A DNA stretch of 64,000 nucleotides from an uncultured Alphaproteobacteria bacterium (GTDB lineage Bacteria; Pseudomonadota; Alphaproteobacteria; RF32; CAG-239): the NCBI GenBank assembly GCA_910577095.1, contig CAJTLY010000001.1, positions 37,483 to 101,482 of the forward strand, in the 5' to 3' direction. Of this stretch, positions 36,688 through 46,017 are shown piece by piece (position 1 is the stretch's first letter; every line of letters begins with the position of its first letter). The notes under the pieces were generated by a model. The model saw only the letters and a program-made list of their open reading frames with translations. It ran no database searches and was not told the DNA's origin. The translations under genes were made by a program, and so were the position numbers.

Positions 36688-37446
36688 ATGGCTAGAAAAA
36701 TTATGATTGCCGGCAACTGGAAAATGAACGGTCTCTCCGAAGACGGAGTTGCTCTTGCCAAAGCGGTTGCCGCCGGTGTAAAGGAAATGGGGAAACCTGC
36801 CTGCGAATTTTTGGTATGCCCGCCTTTTACGTTGCTGTATCAGGTAAAAAAAGCGCTTCGCGGCGCCAAAGTCGCGCTGGGCGCACAAGACGCTCATTTT
36901 GCGGTTAAGGGTGCCCATACCGGTGATATCAGCCCGCTGATGCTCAAAGATCTCGGATGCACTTATGTCATCCTCGGCCATTCCGAACGCCGCGCCGACC
37001 ATTTTGAAACCAACGAACTGGTTGCCAAAAAGGCAGCCGCCGTTTACGAGGCCGGTTTGAAAACAGTCATTTGCATCGGCGAAACCGAACAGCAGCGCGA
37101 AGAGGGCAAAACCATCGACGTTTGTTCTGCTCAGATTATGGGCTCGGTTCCGGAAAATGCCGACGCTTCCAACACCGTAATTGCCTATGAACCGGTTTGG
37201 GCGATCGGAACCGGCAAAACGCCGACCGCGGCCGACGTCGAAGAAGTTCATGCCGCCGTACGCAAAGTTCTGGCCCAAAAACTGGGAAAGGCAACCGCCA
37301 ACAAAATGCGCATTTTATACGGCGGATCGGTCAAGCCCTCCAACGCCAAAGAATTTTTGTCATTGCCCGATGTTGACGGTGCCCTGATCGGCGGCGCCAG
37401 CCTGAAGGCCGAAGATTTTCTGGCAATTGCCAAGTCTGTTTGTTAA
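36688..37446 (+). CDS. tpiA: Triosephosphate isomerase
   Basis: Interconverts dihydroxyacetone phosphate and glyceraldehyde-3-phosphate in glycolysis. The 252-aa protein has AGNWKMNG (Lys), GHSERR (catalytic His), AYEPVWAIGTG (catalytic Glu) and the C-terminal YGGSVKPSN and ALIGGASL phosphate-binding loops. It is followed 27 bp later by secG, the usual tpiA-secG pairing. Confidence 0.97.
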   Translation: MARKIMIAGNWKMNGLSEDGVALAKAVAAGVKEMGKPACEFLVCPPFTLLYQVKKALRGAKVALGAQDAHFAVKGAHTGDISPLMLKDLGCTYVILGHSERRADHFETNELVAKKAAAVYEAGLKTVICIGETEQQREEGKTIDVCSAQIMGSVPENADASNTVIAYEPVWAIGTGKTPTAADVEEVHAAVRKVLAQKLGKATANKMRILYGGSVKPSNAKEFLSLPDVDGALIGGASLKAEDFLAIAKSVC

Positions 37447-37473
37447 AACAAAATAATAGAGGATTATAAAATA

Positions 37474-37815
37474 ATGAGTACGGTTTTATTAGTAGTACAT
37501 TTGCTGGTGGCCATTTTTCTGGTTGCCCTGATTCTGTTGCAGCGTTCCGGCGGCGGTGCGTTGGACGGTTTGGGCGGCGGCAGCGGTGCCGGCAATTTTT
37601 TGACTGCCCGCGGTACCGGAAATCTGTTGACCCGTTTAACGGCGATCATGGCAACGATTTTTTTTCTGACCAGCCTTTCGTTGTCTCTTTATTATAAAGA
37701 TCACGGTAAAGTTGCCGCTCAGTCGATTTTGGACAAGCCGGCCGCCGAAGCTTCGGTGCCGGCAGAACCCGCACCGGCTCCCGAGGCACCCAGCGCACCG
37801 GTTGCAGAGAAATAA
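37474..37815 (+). CDS. secG: Protein translocase subunit SecG
   Basis: Accessory subunit of SecYEG. The 113-aa protein has two membrane helices (residues 3-22 and 51-71) joined by a conserved Gly-rich loop with LLQRSGGGALDGLGGGSG, and an Ala/Pro/Glu tail. It is co-transcribed with tpiA. Confidence 0.95.
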   Translation: MSTVLLVVHLLVAIFLVALILLQRSGGGALDGLGGGSGAGNFLTARGTGNLLTRLTAIMATIFFLTSLSLSLYYKDHGKVAAQSILDKPAAEASVPAEPAPAPEAPSAPVAEK

Positions 37816-37842
37816 GCCGACAATGATGAGTTCAACCGATTT

Positions 37843-37870
37843 AAGGGCACCTTTTTGACAAGGTGCCCTT
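37843..37870 (+). terminator. Hairpin between secG and pyrG
   Basis: Perfect AAGGGCACCTT/AAGGTGCCCTT stem with a six-base loop. There is no long U-tract, so it may be a weak terminator or an attenuator-like structure in the pyrG leader, 24 bp before its ATG. Confidence 0.6.
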
Positions 37871-37893
37871 GTCACTTTAAAATATACGGGAAT

Positions 37894-39546
37894 ATGACTG
37901 AAATGACTGAAAAAGCAAATCCGAAAACCAAATTTATTTTTATTACCGGCGGCGTCGTCTCATCCCTCGGCAAAGGGCTGGCGTCGGCCTCGTTGGCGGC
38001 ACTGTTGCAGGCGCGCGGTTTTAAGGTGCGGCTGCGTAAGCTTGATCCTTATCTCAATGTGGATCCGGGAACGATGAATCCGTGTCAGCACGGCGAAGTT
38101 TTTGTTACCGACGACGGTACCGAAGCCGACCTTGATCTGGGGCATTACGAACGTTTTTCCGGAATTCCGGCTACCCGGCACGACAGTGTCACTTCCGGAA
38201 AAATTTATCAGCGGGTTCTCGACCGCGAACGCCGCGGTGATTATCTCGGTGCCACCATTCAAGTCATTCCCCATGTGACCAACGAAATCAAAAACTTTAT
38301 CCTTTCCGATCTGGAGGACGAAGATTTTGTATTGTGTGAAATCGGCGGTACGGTGGGAGATATTGAAGGACAGCCGTATCTGGAGACGATCCGTCAGCTG
38401 GCTTACGAATTGGGGCGCGAACATACGATGTTTGTTCATCTGACGTTGCTGCCTTATATTCCCACCGCCGGCGAGCTGAAAACCAAACCGACGCAGCATT
38501 CGGTCAAACAGCTTCAGGAATACGGGATTCAGCCGGATATTCTGCTGTGCCGCTCTCAGGTGGAGATTCCGCAAAACGAAAAACGAAAGATCGCTCTGTT
38601 TTGCAATGTCCGTGAGGAGAGGGTGATTGCGGCGCTGGACGCAAAGTCAATCTATCATGTTCCGATGGCTTATTCGTGCGAAGGTCTGGACAACGAAGTC
38701 TGTAAATATTTCGGCCTTGAAGCGCCGGCCGCCGATTTGAGCAAATGGGAACATATCGCCGATGTGATGGAAAATCCGGAAGGTGAGGTCAAAATAGCCG
38801 TTGTCGGCAAATATCAATTGCTGGAAGCTTACAAGTCTTTGAACGAAGCGTTGACTCACGGCGGTATTGCCAACCGGTTTAAAGTGAAAATCAAGTGGAT
38901 TGACGCCGAGGAAATCGAAAAACACGGCGCCGATCAATATTTATCGGACGTCGGCGGCATCTTGGTACCGGGAGGATTCGGCAGCCGCGGCACCGAAGGA
39001 AAAATTGCCGCTGCCCGTTATGCACGCGAGCACAATATTCCTTATTTGGGAATTTGTTTCGGTATGCAAATGGCTGTGATCGAAACCTTGCGTCATGTTG
39101 CCGGAATTGCAAACGCCAACAGTACCGAACTTTCTTCCGATTGCGAACCAGTGGTCGGTCTGATGACGGAGTGGGACAAGGAAGGCGCGCGCCAAATACG
39201 TGCCAAAGACGGAGATTTGGGCGGAACAATGCGGCTGGGAGCTTATCCCTGCGTTCTGCAACCGGGATCTAAAGCCTTTGATGTCTATGGACAAAAAGAG
39301 ATCAGCGAACGCCATCGTCACCGCTATGAAGTGAATATTAAATATGAAGCTTTACTTAAAAAATCGGGTATGCTAATAACAGGTAAATCACCGGACGGAA
39401 AACTTCCGGAAATAGTAGAACGGCCGGAGCATCCCTGGTTTGTCGCCGTTCAGTTTCATCCTGAACTGAAATCAAAGCCGTTTGCGCCGCACCCGTTATT
39501 TGTGGCTTTTGTAAAAGCAGCAATTGACAACAGCCGTCTTTTGTAA
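37894..39546 (+). CDS. pyrG: CTP synthase
   Basis: Makes CTP from UTP, ATP and glutamine. The 550-aa protein has an N-terminal synthetase domain with FITGGVVSSLGKGLASASLA and a C-terminal glutamine amidotransferase domain with GICFGMQMA (catalytic Cys) and VQFHPELKSKP (His/Glu). The ATG at 37894 is chosen because the frame further upstream reads through the leader hairpin. It is first of a pyrG-pagP-kdsA run. Confidence 0.97.
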   Translation: MTEMTEKANPKTKFIFITGGVVSSLGKGLASASLAALLQARGFKVRLRKLDPYLNVDPGTMNPCQHGEVFVTDDGTEADLDLGHYERFSGIPATRHDSVTSGKIYQRVLDRERRGDYLGATIQVIPHVTNEIKNFILSDLEDEDFVLCEIGGTVGDIEGQPYLETIRQLAYELGREHTMFVHLTLLPYIPTAGELKTKPTQHSVKQLQEYGIQPDILLCRSQVEIPQNEKRKIALFCNVREERVIAALDAKSIYHVPMAYSCEGLDNEVCKYFGLEAPAADLSKWEHIADVMENPEGEVKIAVVGKYQLLEAYKSLNEALTHGGIANRFKVKIKWIDAEEIEKHGADQYLSDVGGILVPGGFGSRGTEGKIAAARYAREHNIPYLGICFGMQMAVIETLRHVAGIANANSTELSSDCEPVVGLMTEWDKEGARQIRAKDGDLGGTMRLGAYPCVLQPGSKAFDVYGQKEISERHRHRYEVNIKYEALLKKSGMLITGKSPDGKLPEIVERPEHPWFVAVQFHPELKSKPFAPHPLFVAFVKAAIDNSRLL

Positions 39547-39577
39547 TTAACTGGTAAAAAATAAAAGTAAAGGAACT

Positions 39578-40120
39578 ATGAGAAATAAACTTCTGACTAT
39601 CGCGTGTCTGGCTCTGTCCGTGTCGTCGGCACAGGCCGGAACTGTCGGCGATTTTTTCCATCGTGCCGCCGATAATGCAAAATATGCTTTTTCCTGTGGC
39701 AACAACGACCTCTATGTACCGATAAGAACATGGCATAACCGCTTGTTTTACGATAAGGAACATATTGATAAATACAATGAAGAACCGTGGGGAATCGGTT
39801 TCGGACGCAGTGTCTGGGACGGCAACGAATGGCACGGCGTTTATGCGATGGGCTTTAAAGATTCTAACTCTTATTTGGAAACAATTGCCGGGTACGCCTA
39901 TCTGTACAATTGGGGAATCGGCGATTCCGAAGATTGGAAAGTCGGTGTCGGCTATACGCTTAGCCTGACCCAGCGGCACGAATATAAGTATATCCCGGTT
40001 CCGCTGCCGTTGCCGATTGCCGGTGTCTCTTATCAACGGTTTTCTATACAGGCGGCCTACGTTCCCGGAATTAAAAACGACGGCAATGTTTTGTTTGCCT
40101 GGATGAGATGGTCATTTTAA
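39578..40120 (+). CDS. pagP: Lipid A palmitoyltransferase PagP
   Basis: Outer-membrane beta-barrel enzyme that transfers palmitate from phospholipids to lipid A, hiding it from host defence peptides and TLR4. The 180-aa protein has a signal peptide, then strong family blocks: NDLYVPIRTWHNRLFYDK (catalytic His53), EPWGIGFGRSVWDGNEWHG, FKDSNSYLETIAGY (Asp95-Ser96) and the terminal GNVLFAWMRWSF. It sits between pyrG and kdsA with short gaps, so it is probably co-expressed with lipopolysaccharide synthesis. Confidence 0.93.
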   Translation: MRNKLLTIACLALSVSSAQAGTVGDFFHRAADNAKYAFSCGNNDLYVPIRTWHNRLFYDKEHIDKYNEEPWGIGFGRSVWDGNEWHGVYAMGFKDSNSYLETIAGYAYLYNWGIGDSEDWKVGVGYTLSLTQRHEYKYIPVPLPLPIAGVSYQRFSIQAAYVPGIKNDGNVLFAWMRWSF

Positions 40121-40145
40121 CTTCTAAACTCAAAAGGAAATTCTT

Positions 40146-40988
40146 ATGGAAAATCAAAAAACGATTAAAATAGGCAATTTTGAAATCGGTAATAAGCTGC
40201 CGCTTGCCATTATTGCCGGTCCGTGCCAGATCGAAAGCCGTCAGCATGCGGTTGATATCGCCGGTGCCATGGTGGAAATCACCAACGCCCTTGGCATTAA
40301 TTATATCTTTAAGGCCTCGTATGACAAAGCCAACCGTACTTCGCTCAGATCGCCGCGAGGCGTCGGAATTGACGAAGGAATGCGGACTTTTGCCGAAATC
40401 AAGAAATTGTACGGCTGCCCGATTTTAACCGACGTTCACGAAACGGCGCAATGTGCTATCGCCGCCGAGCAGGCTGACGTTTTGCAAATTCCCGCATTTT
40501 TATGTCGGCAGACCGATTTGGTGGTTGCCGCCGCCGAAACCGGAAAAGTCGTTAATATTAAAAAAGGGCAGTTTTTGGCACCGTGGGACATGAAAAATCT
40601 GGTTATGAAATCGGTTGACAGCGGCAATCCCAACGTTTGTATCACCGAGCGCGGCACCAGCTTCGGCTACAATACGCTGGTTACCGATATGCGAGCTTTT
40701 CCGCAAATGGCCAAAGACACGGGCTGTCCGATTATTTTTGACGCCACGCATTCGGTTCAGCAGCCGGGCGGTTTGGGCGGTTGTTCTGGCGGTCAGCGCG
40801 AGTTTGCGCCGGTACTGGCGCGGGCGGCGGTTGCAGTCGGCGTTGCCGCGGTTTTCATCGAAACACACGAAAACCCGGACAAGGCGCTCTCGGACGGCCC
40901 CAATACCATCGCTTTGAAAGATATGAAAAGAGTTATTTCAGAGTTGATGGCTTATGACAAGGTAACAAAAAGCTTAATTTCTGAATAA
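40146..40988 (+). CDS. kdsA: 3-deoxy-8-phosphooctulonate (Kdo-8-P) synthase
   Basis: Condenses PEP with arabinose-5-phosphate to make Kdo-8-P for the lipopolysaccharide inner core. The 280-aa protein has GPCQIESRQHAVDIA, FKASYDKANRTS, the GQFLAPWDM block, and DATHSVQQPGG. GGAAA precedes ATG. Its presence shows the organism makes Kdo-based LPS, consistent with the neighbouring pagP. Confidence 0.96.
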   Translation: MENQKTIKIGNFEIGNKLPLAIIAGPCQIESRQHAVDIAGAMVEITNALGINYIFKASYDKANRTSLRSPRGVGIDEGMRTFAEIKKLYGCPILTDVHETAQCAIAAEQADVLQIPAFLCRQTDLVVAAAETGKVVNIKKGQFLAPWDMKNLVMKSVDSGNPNVCITERGTSFGYNTLVTDMRAFPQMAKDTGCPIIFDATHSVQQPGGLGGCSGGQREFAPVLARAAVAVGVAAVFIETHENPDKALSDGPNTIALKDMKRVISELMAYDKVTKSLISE

Positions 40989-41018
40989 GCTGCCGCGAAC
41001 CTATGACGTACAAAGCAT

Positions 41019-41055
41019 AAAAAAAGCTTCGGTTATTTCTAACCGAAGCTTTTTT
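41019..41055. terminator. Bidirectional terminator after kdsA
   Basis: Perfect AAAAAAGCTTCGGTTA/TAACCGAAGCTTTTTT stem with a four-base loop, between kdsA and the converging membrane protein. Confidence 0.93.
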
Positions 41056-41061
41056 ACAGTT

Positions 41062-41397
41062 TTACCTTCTAGGCCTAAATATAGGTTCGAGGATAAATGC
41101 AACAACATTTACCCCAAAGATCATCCAAAGTGCCGCATCTTCAATTCCGCTCATCTTTAGCATAATCACCATCAAGACATCTACGACGGCCATTAAAAAC
41201 CAGTGACCCCAAAAATATAGGGGGGTAGGCATGTCTTCTCCTTCTGCTTCGTGGAAACATGGAGAGATTAAGATGATCAGTCCGATTATGAAGAAAAGCA
41301 GCATGGACACTAAAGGATTTTCTTCGAAATTGTCAACCAGTCCTATCAGGGCACCTGATCCTATTAGATTGATAACCCACAAGAAAACTGTTTTCAT
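41062..41397 (-). CDS. Small integral membrane protein, unknown (paralogue 1)
   Basis: A 111-aa, very hydrophobic protein with about four membrane helices. It resembles the 122-aa protein at 41565 in size, start (MKT...L...N..GS), position of the internal polar loop and helix layout, so the two look like diverged tandem duplicates. No family recognised. Leader lies in 41398-41515. Confidence 0.55.
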   Translation of the reverse strand: MKTVFLWVINLIGSGALIGLVDNFEENPLVSMLLFFIIGLIILISPCFHEAEGEDMPTPLYFWGHWFLMAVVDVLMVIMLKMSGIEDAALWMIFGVNVVAFILEPIFRPRR

Positions 41398-41515
41398 GAT
41401 TATAGAGATTAATTGTTTCCAGAAAAATTATTTACTACCGTTATATTAAAGACTTCTGTCAAAATTGTCAATATTTTTATAAGGCTGTTTAACAAAAAAA
41501 GAAAAGAATAAAACA

Positions 41516-41547
41516 AAAAGTCCGGTGTTTAAAACATCCGGACTTTT
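41516..41547 (-). terminator. Terminator of the 122-aa membrane protein gene
   Basis: AAAAGTCCGG/CCGGACTTTT stem just beyond its stop codon. Confidence 0.85.
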
Positions 41548-41564
41548 GTAAAGAGAGAGAAAGG

Positions 41565-41933
41565 TCAAAGCGGCTTTTGCGGTTGTTTGGGCGAATTGTC
41601 ATCATCGGACGGGGAAATCATAATTCCGTCGATAACCCAATACACGAAAGCGTTCAACAGTGCCAGAACGACGACTGTGGCGGTAAAGGACATCAGGCCT
41701 GCGTCTTCTTTAAGAAGCAGAGTGTCCATAATCAGCAATACCGATCCGGTAAAAACATAATACCAGCCGCAGCGCTCGCGTTCGTTGTGTGACCACGCCA
41801 AATAGGAGATGACGGCAACAATCGCCAAAACAACCATAAGCTTGGTGACGTCACAGTCGTGAAAATACCCCATAAAATCAGTCAGAATTGCCGAACCGAC
41901 GAAGTTGGCAATCAACAAAGAAATGGTTTTCAT
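41565..41933 (-). CDS. Small integral membrane protein, unknown (paralogue 2)
   Basis: A 122-aa protein with about four membrane helices and a polar C-terminal tail (SPSDDDNSPKQPQKPL). Similar to the 41062 protein in outline. It ends in a terminator, so each copy is a separate unit. No family recognised. Confidence 0.55.
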   Translation of the reverse strand: MKTISLLIANFVGSAILTDFMGYFHDCDVTKLMVVLAIVAVISYLAWSHNERERCGWYYVFTGSVLLIMDTLLLKEDAGLMSFTATVVVLALLNAFVYWVIDGIMISPSDDDNSPKQPQKPL

Positions 41934-42045
41934 ATCATGAATAATTTAATTAATTGTTTTTTGAGTAGCTTCATCGTACGGTTTTTATTGCAATAAGTCA
42001 AGACTGTCGTTAATATAAATTCGATTTAATTTGACGGATTAAAAA

Positions 42046-42762
42046 ATGCAGTTTAATGACGAAGGGTATATTGTTGCCGTGCGCCGCTACGGAGAAAATT
42101 CTTTGATTGTCAATGTGATAAGCAAAGAACACGGTCTGATCGGCGGTTTTGTCAAGGGCGGCGGCAGCAAAAAAAATGTCGGCGTTTATCAAATTGGCAA
42201 TCAGATAAGCTTTGAAGCCTATGCCCGAATTGAAGAAAATATGCTGACGCTCAAAACGGAACTGCTGGCACCGGTTGCGGTCAATTTTATGTCATCTCCC
42301 GCCAAACTGGCGGCTCTGTCTTCTTTATGTGCGCTTTGTCTGAGTTGTTTGCCGGAAAAAGAAAATTTAGAGCGTTTTTATTATTACATCGACAGTTTTT
42401 TTCAGCTTATAAATCAAGAAAACTGGATAACTCATTATTGTTTCTTTGAATTTTACCTTTTGGAATATTTGGGCATTGGGCTGGACCTTTCCGAATGCGC
42501 CGCAACCGGAAGTCGCGAAAATCTGGCTTACGTCTCTCCGAAAAGCGGGCGGGCAGTCTGCCGGGAGTCGGGAGAAATCTATGCGTCGCGCCTGTATGCC
42601 TATCCGCATTTTATTGTGGATAAAAATTATTTTCCGACCCCGCGCGAGATGGCGGATTTGTTGAAAATGACAGCTTTTTTTCTTTCTAAAAACTTTTTTC
42701 AAACACATGGCTTGAAATTCCCGAGAAACCGTGCTAATTTGCTGGAAAACTTAGATCTATAA
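42046..42762 (+). CDS. recO: DNA repair protein RecO
   Basis: Loads RecA with RecR on SSB-covered gaps. The 238-aa protein has an N-terminal OB fold (MQFNDEGYIVAVRRYGENSLIVNVISKEHG) and a helical C-terminal domain; CAATGSRENLAYVSPKSGRAVC spaces two Cys pairs as in zinc-bearing RecO. There is an eight-bp gap before parC. Confidence 0.9.
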   Translation: MQFNDEGYIVAVRRYGENSLIVNVISKEHGLIGGFVKGGGSKKNVGVYQIGNQISFEAYARIEENMLTLKTELLAPVAVNFMSSPAKLAALSSLCALCLSCLPEKENLERFYYYIDSFFQLINQENWITHYCFFEFYLLEYLGIGLDLSECAATGSRENLAYVSPKSGRAVCRESGEIYASRLYAYPHFIVDKNYFPTPREMADLLKMTAFFLSKNFFQTHGLKFPRNRANLLENLDL

Positions 42763-42770
42763 GAGAAAAA

Positions 42771-45002
42771 ATGCAGGAAATCGAAGAAAAAATTAAAGAT
42801 GTCCAACTGGCCGAAGAATTGAGCAAAAGATATCTTTCTTACGCCATGTCCACAATTGTTTCCCGGTCGCTTCCGGACGTCCGCGACGGCTTAAAACCGG
42901 TACACCGCCGGCTTTTGTATGCTATGCGGCAATTACACCTTGATCCAAAGTCGGGTTTCAAAAAATGTGCCCGTGTCGTCGGCGATGTGATCGGTAAATA
43001 TCACCCTCACGGCGACAGTGCCGTTTACGGCGCAATGGTCCGTCTGGCACAAGACTTTTCGGTCCGTTATCCGCTGGTGGACGGTCAGGGCAATTTCGGC
43101 AATATCGATGGAGACGGCGCGGCGGCAATGCGTTATACCGAGGCCCGATTGACAGAGTTTGCCATTGCGATGATGGAAGGTCTTAATGATAATGCCGTCG
43201 ATTTTATGGAAACTTATGACGGTGAGGAAAGCGAACCGGTCGTTATGCCTTCTATGGTTCCGAATTTGCTGTGTAACGGGTCGGCCGGTATTGCCGTCGG
43301 AATGGCGACCAATATCCCGCCGCACAATCTGAGCGAAGTCAGTGACGCTCTGTTATATCTGATTGATAATCCCGATTGTGAAATTGAACCTCTGGTAAAA
43401 AGGATCAAAGGTCCCGATTTTCCGACCGGAGGCTTTATCATTGACAAATTTGAAAGTATTTTAGACACTTATCGCCAGGGGAAGGGCGTCTTTCGTATCC
43501 GTGCCAAATGGGAAAAAGAAGATCTCGGTCACGGTCAGTATCAGATTGTCGTTACCGAAATTCCCTATATGGTGCAAAAAGCCAAACTGATTGAAAAGAT
43601 CGCCGCTTTGTTGTTGGAACGCAAGGTTCCGCTGCTGAATGACGTCAGGGACGAATCTACCCATGATATCCGAATTGTGCTGGAGCCGAAAAGCCGTCTC
43701 GTTGACGCCAACCTGCTGATGGAACACCTGTTTAAACAAACCGAGTTGGAAAGCCGCTTTAACCTTAATATGAACGTTCTTGATTCTGACGGGGTTCCGC
43801 GGGTAATGTCCGTCAAGGAAGTTTTGCGCGAATTCTTAAATCATCGTCATATCGTTTTGATTCGGCGTGTCAATTACCGGCTTGAAAAAATAAATTATCG
43901 CTTGGAAATTCTCAGCGGTTATCTGGTCGCTTATCTTAATTTGGATCGCATTATTCAAATTATCCGCGAAGAAGACGAGCCTAAAGCGGTTATGATGAAA
44001 GAGTTCGCTTTGACTGACAATCAGTCGGAAGCTATTTTGAATATGAAACTCCGTTCTCTGCGCAAGCTGGAGGAAAGCCAAATTCGCGAAGAATACGATG
44101 ATCTTTCGAATGAAAAGTCGGGGTTGGAAGAATTACTCGGCAACGAAGATAAACGTTGGCAGGCGATTGCCGGCGAAATCAGACAGATGAAGGAAAAATT
44201 CGGTAAGAAAACGGCTTTGGGACGTCGTCGTACCGAATTCTCCGAAGTTTCCGAAGAAATAGAAGTTCCGCTCGAAGTTTTGATCGAAAAAGAGCCGATT
44301 ACGGTTATTTTGTCGCAAAAGGGCTGGATCCGCAGTCTTAAAGGATATGCCAACCTGAATGACGAATTTAAATTCAAGGATGACGATGCCTTGCAGTTTG
44401 CTATTCATGCCCAAACCACCGACAAAATTGTGATTATGGACAGTTCCGGTAAGTTCTTTAATATTGCCGCCAACGAAATTCCGAGCGGCCGCGGGTTCGG
44501 ACAACCGTTGCGTCTGATGATCGATATCGCCAACAATGACGAAGTGGTGTCGATGTTTGTTTTTGAACCAAAAGTTTCCTATCTGATTGCATCCAAACGC
44601 GGATACGGTTTTGTCGTTGACGAAAATCATTTGATCGCTCAAACCCGCAACGGACGAAAGATTATGAACGTTTCCGACGGTGATGCAACGATGTTCTGTC
44701 TGAAAGTTGAGGGGGATATGGTTGCCGTTGTCGGTGACAATCGCAAGCTCTTGGTGTTCAAAGCCGAAGAAATTCCGACCATGGCGCGCGGGCGGGGCGT
44801 TTGTCTGCAAAAATATAAAGACGGCGGCTTGTCGGATATCCAATTCTTTAACGAAGCAAACGGTTTTAGCTTCAATCGTTCCGGCGGCATCAGTACCGAA
44901 AAAGAATTGCTCACTTGGCTGGGGCATCGGGCTCAAATCGGTAAGCTGGTTCCGTTCGGTTTTCCCAAAAACAATAAGTTTTTCAACCAAAACAACGGTT
45001 AA
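42771..45002 (+). CDS. parC: DNA topoisomerase IV subunit A
   Basis: Decatenates daughter chromosomes with ParE. The 743-aa protein has the type IIA core: KPVHRRLLYAM, the quinolone pocket HPHGDSAVYGAMVRLAQDF, catalytic AAMRYTEARLT (Tyr after Arg) and the C-terminal beta-pinwheel with degenerate GyrA-box repeats (ASKRGYGFVVDEN, ARGRGVCLQKYKDGG). The position equivalent to E. coli ParC Glu84 is Gly here, where most alphaproteobacteria have Asp; Ser80 is kept. Terminator follows. It is the last host gene before the prophage. Confidence 0.95.
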   Translation: MQEIEEKIKDVQLAEELSKRYLSYAMSTIVSRSLPDVRDGLKPVHRRLLYAMRQLHLDPKSGFKKCARVVGDVIGKYHPHGDSAVYGAMVRLAQDFSVRYPLVDGQGNFGNIDGDGAAAMRYTEARLTEFAIAMMEGLNDNAVDFMETYDGEESEPVVMPSMVPNLLCNGSAGIAVGMATNIPPHNLSEVSDALLYLIDNPDCEIEPLVKRIKGPDFPTGGFIIDKFESILDTYRQGKGVFRIRAKWEKEDLGHGQYQIVVTEIPYMVQKAKLIEKIAALLLERKVPLLNDVRDESTHDIRIVLEPKSRLVDANLLMEHLFKQTELESRFNLNMNVLDSDGVPRVMSVKEVLREFLNHRHIVLIRRVNYRLEKINYRLEILSGYLVAYLNLDRIIQIIREEDEPKAVMMKEFALTDNQSEAILNMKLRSLRKLEESQIREEYDDLSNEKSGLEELLGNEDKRWQAIAGEIRQMKEKFGKKTALGRRRTEFSEVSEEIEVPLEVLIEKEPITVILSQKGWIRSLKGYANLNDEFKFKDDDALQFAIHAQTTDKIVIMDSSGKFFNIAANEIPSGRGFGQPLRLMIDIANNDEVVSMFVFEPKVSYLIASKRGYGFVVDENHLIAQTRNGRKIMNVSDGDATMFCLKVEGDMVAVVGDNRKLLVFKAEEIPTMARGRGVCLQKYKDGGLSDIQFFNEANGFSFNRSGGISTEKELLTWLGHRAQIGKLVPFGFPKNNKFFNQNNG

Positions 45003-45033
45003 AAAACAATACCAAACGTAAAAGATTACAAGA

Positions 45034-45060
45034 TACCCCGCCCAAAGCGGGGTTATTTTT
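45034..45060 (+). terminator. parC terminator
   Basis: ACCCCGC/GCGGGGT stem followed by a T-rich tail. Confidence 0.85.
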
Positions 45061-45384
45061 GTTTCCAGACCGCCGTCTCGGCCTTGAATTCGTTAGCCTA
45101 AACATACACACAGCAGGCGAAATATAAATGCCATACACCGAAATCGTCATAGCAGAACAAATCAGGGAAGGGCATTGATTGTCGCAATGTCCTTGAAATG
45201 TCCTCCAAATGTCCTCTGTCTTCGGAAAACGCTTATGGAGCTTGGCTTTCAGGATGCCCCGAAAACGAGAAACGATGAGGTTCCATTTTATTTTTGTGGT
45301 GGTTACACTGGATACTGAAGAAAGTATCCGGTGTTTATTTTTAAGGATATTTCTTCGTTGATTTAATATTAATGGAGAGAAATT
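45061..45384. other. Host intergenic region left of the prophage
   Basis: No gene seen. It contains three spaced AATGTCCT/ATGTCCT words (45188-45214) and a GGATAC/GTATCC inverted repeat near 45310-45332 that may be a terminator. Confidence 0.4.
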
Positions 45385-45603
45385 ATGACAGATATTTTGC
45401 GAATAATAAGAAGTCTTGTTAATTTGGTTGCTATAATGATCAACTTGTGCTTTTGGGGCAACAACAAGTCAACCAACGACAAAAATAATGTGTTCAATGG
45501 GTTTTTGAGTGTTTATACGATATTAAACGATCCCGAATGCGCAGAGAAATTCATAATCTATAGCTGCAACATTTTACTTTTAATCCTTATCTATTTTAGA
45601 TGA
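45385..45603 (+). CDS. Small membrane protein, unknown
   Basis: A 72-aa protein with two hydrophobic stretches (LVNLVAIMINLCFW and SCNILLLILIYF) joined by an Asn/Lys loop. GGAGAG precedes ATG at a good distance. No family recognised. It is the closest gene to the left attachment site. Confidence 0.45.
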   Translation: MTDILRIIRSLVNLVAIMINLCFWGNNKSTNDKNNVFNGFLSVYTILNDPECAEKFIIYSCNILLLILIYFR

Positions 45604-45939
45604 TTAAGGCACAAACACCACTTTAGAAAACAGCTCACCGGGAGATTCTTGAAAAACTTGTTATTGTGGACGATATTAGTCATGTTGGCCACAGAGACTA
45701 GAAGATCTTACCAAGATGACAATCACATATCTTATGGCTGAGTGTTTGTGTGATATGAAGCAGAGGTATTTCAGAAAGTATACGACAAAGCTCTGAGGTT
45801 TTTCAGAGCTTCTGTCATCCAAAATTTCCGTGCGTAAAGAGACATTAAGCAAAGTAAAGCACACAAAAACAACAAGATTACAATATGTTACTACAACAGG
45901 TTAAAGCTAAAAAAACACTAACTGTACAACCACACACAC
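45604..45939. other. Gap between the 72-aa gene and the left attachment site
   Basis: About 336 bp, AT-rich and with many A-tracts. I see no convincing gene; the few frames lack ribosome sites. Confidence 0.4.
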
Positions 45940-45967
45940 TTGTCGCATAATCTATATTTATCGGAGA
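45940..45967 (+). promoter_or_regulatory. Left Xer attachment site (attL), degenerate dif
   Basis: TTGTCGCATAA (XerC arm), TCTATA (centre), then TTTATCGGAGA. The XerC arm and centre are identical to the right site, but the XerD arm has diverged, as expected if it comes from the phage. Confidence 0.75.
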
Positions 45968-46017
45968 TGAACAACAAAAACTATATATCGTAAAATTAAC
46001 ATTTTTTTTAACTTTTA

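Noticed and set aside
45676..45864. A 62-codon minus-strand frame left of attL
   Set aside because: No ribosome site and no protein-like pattern.
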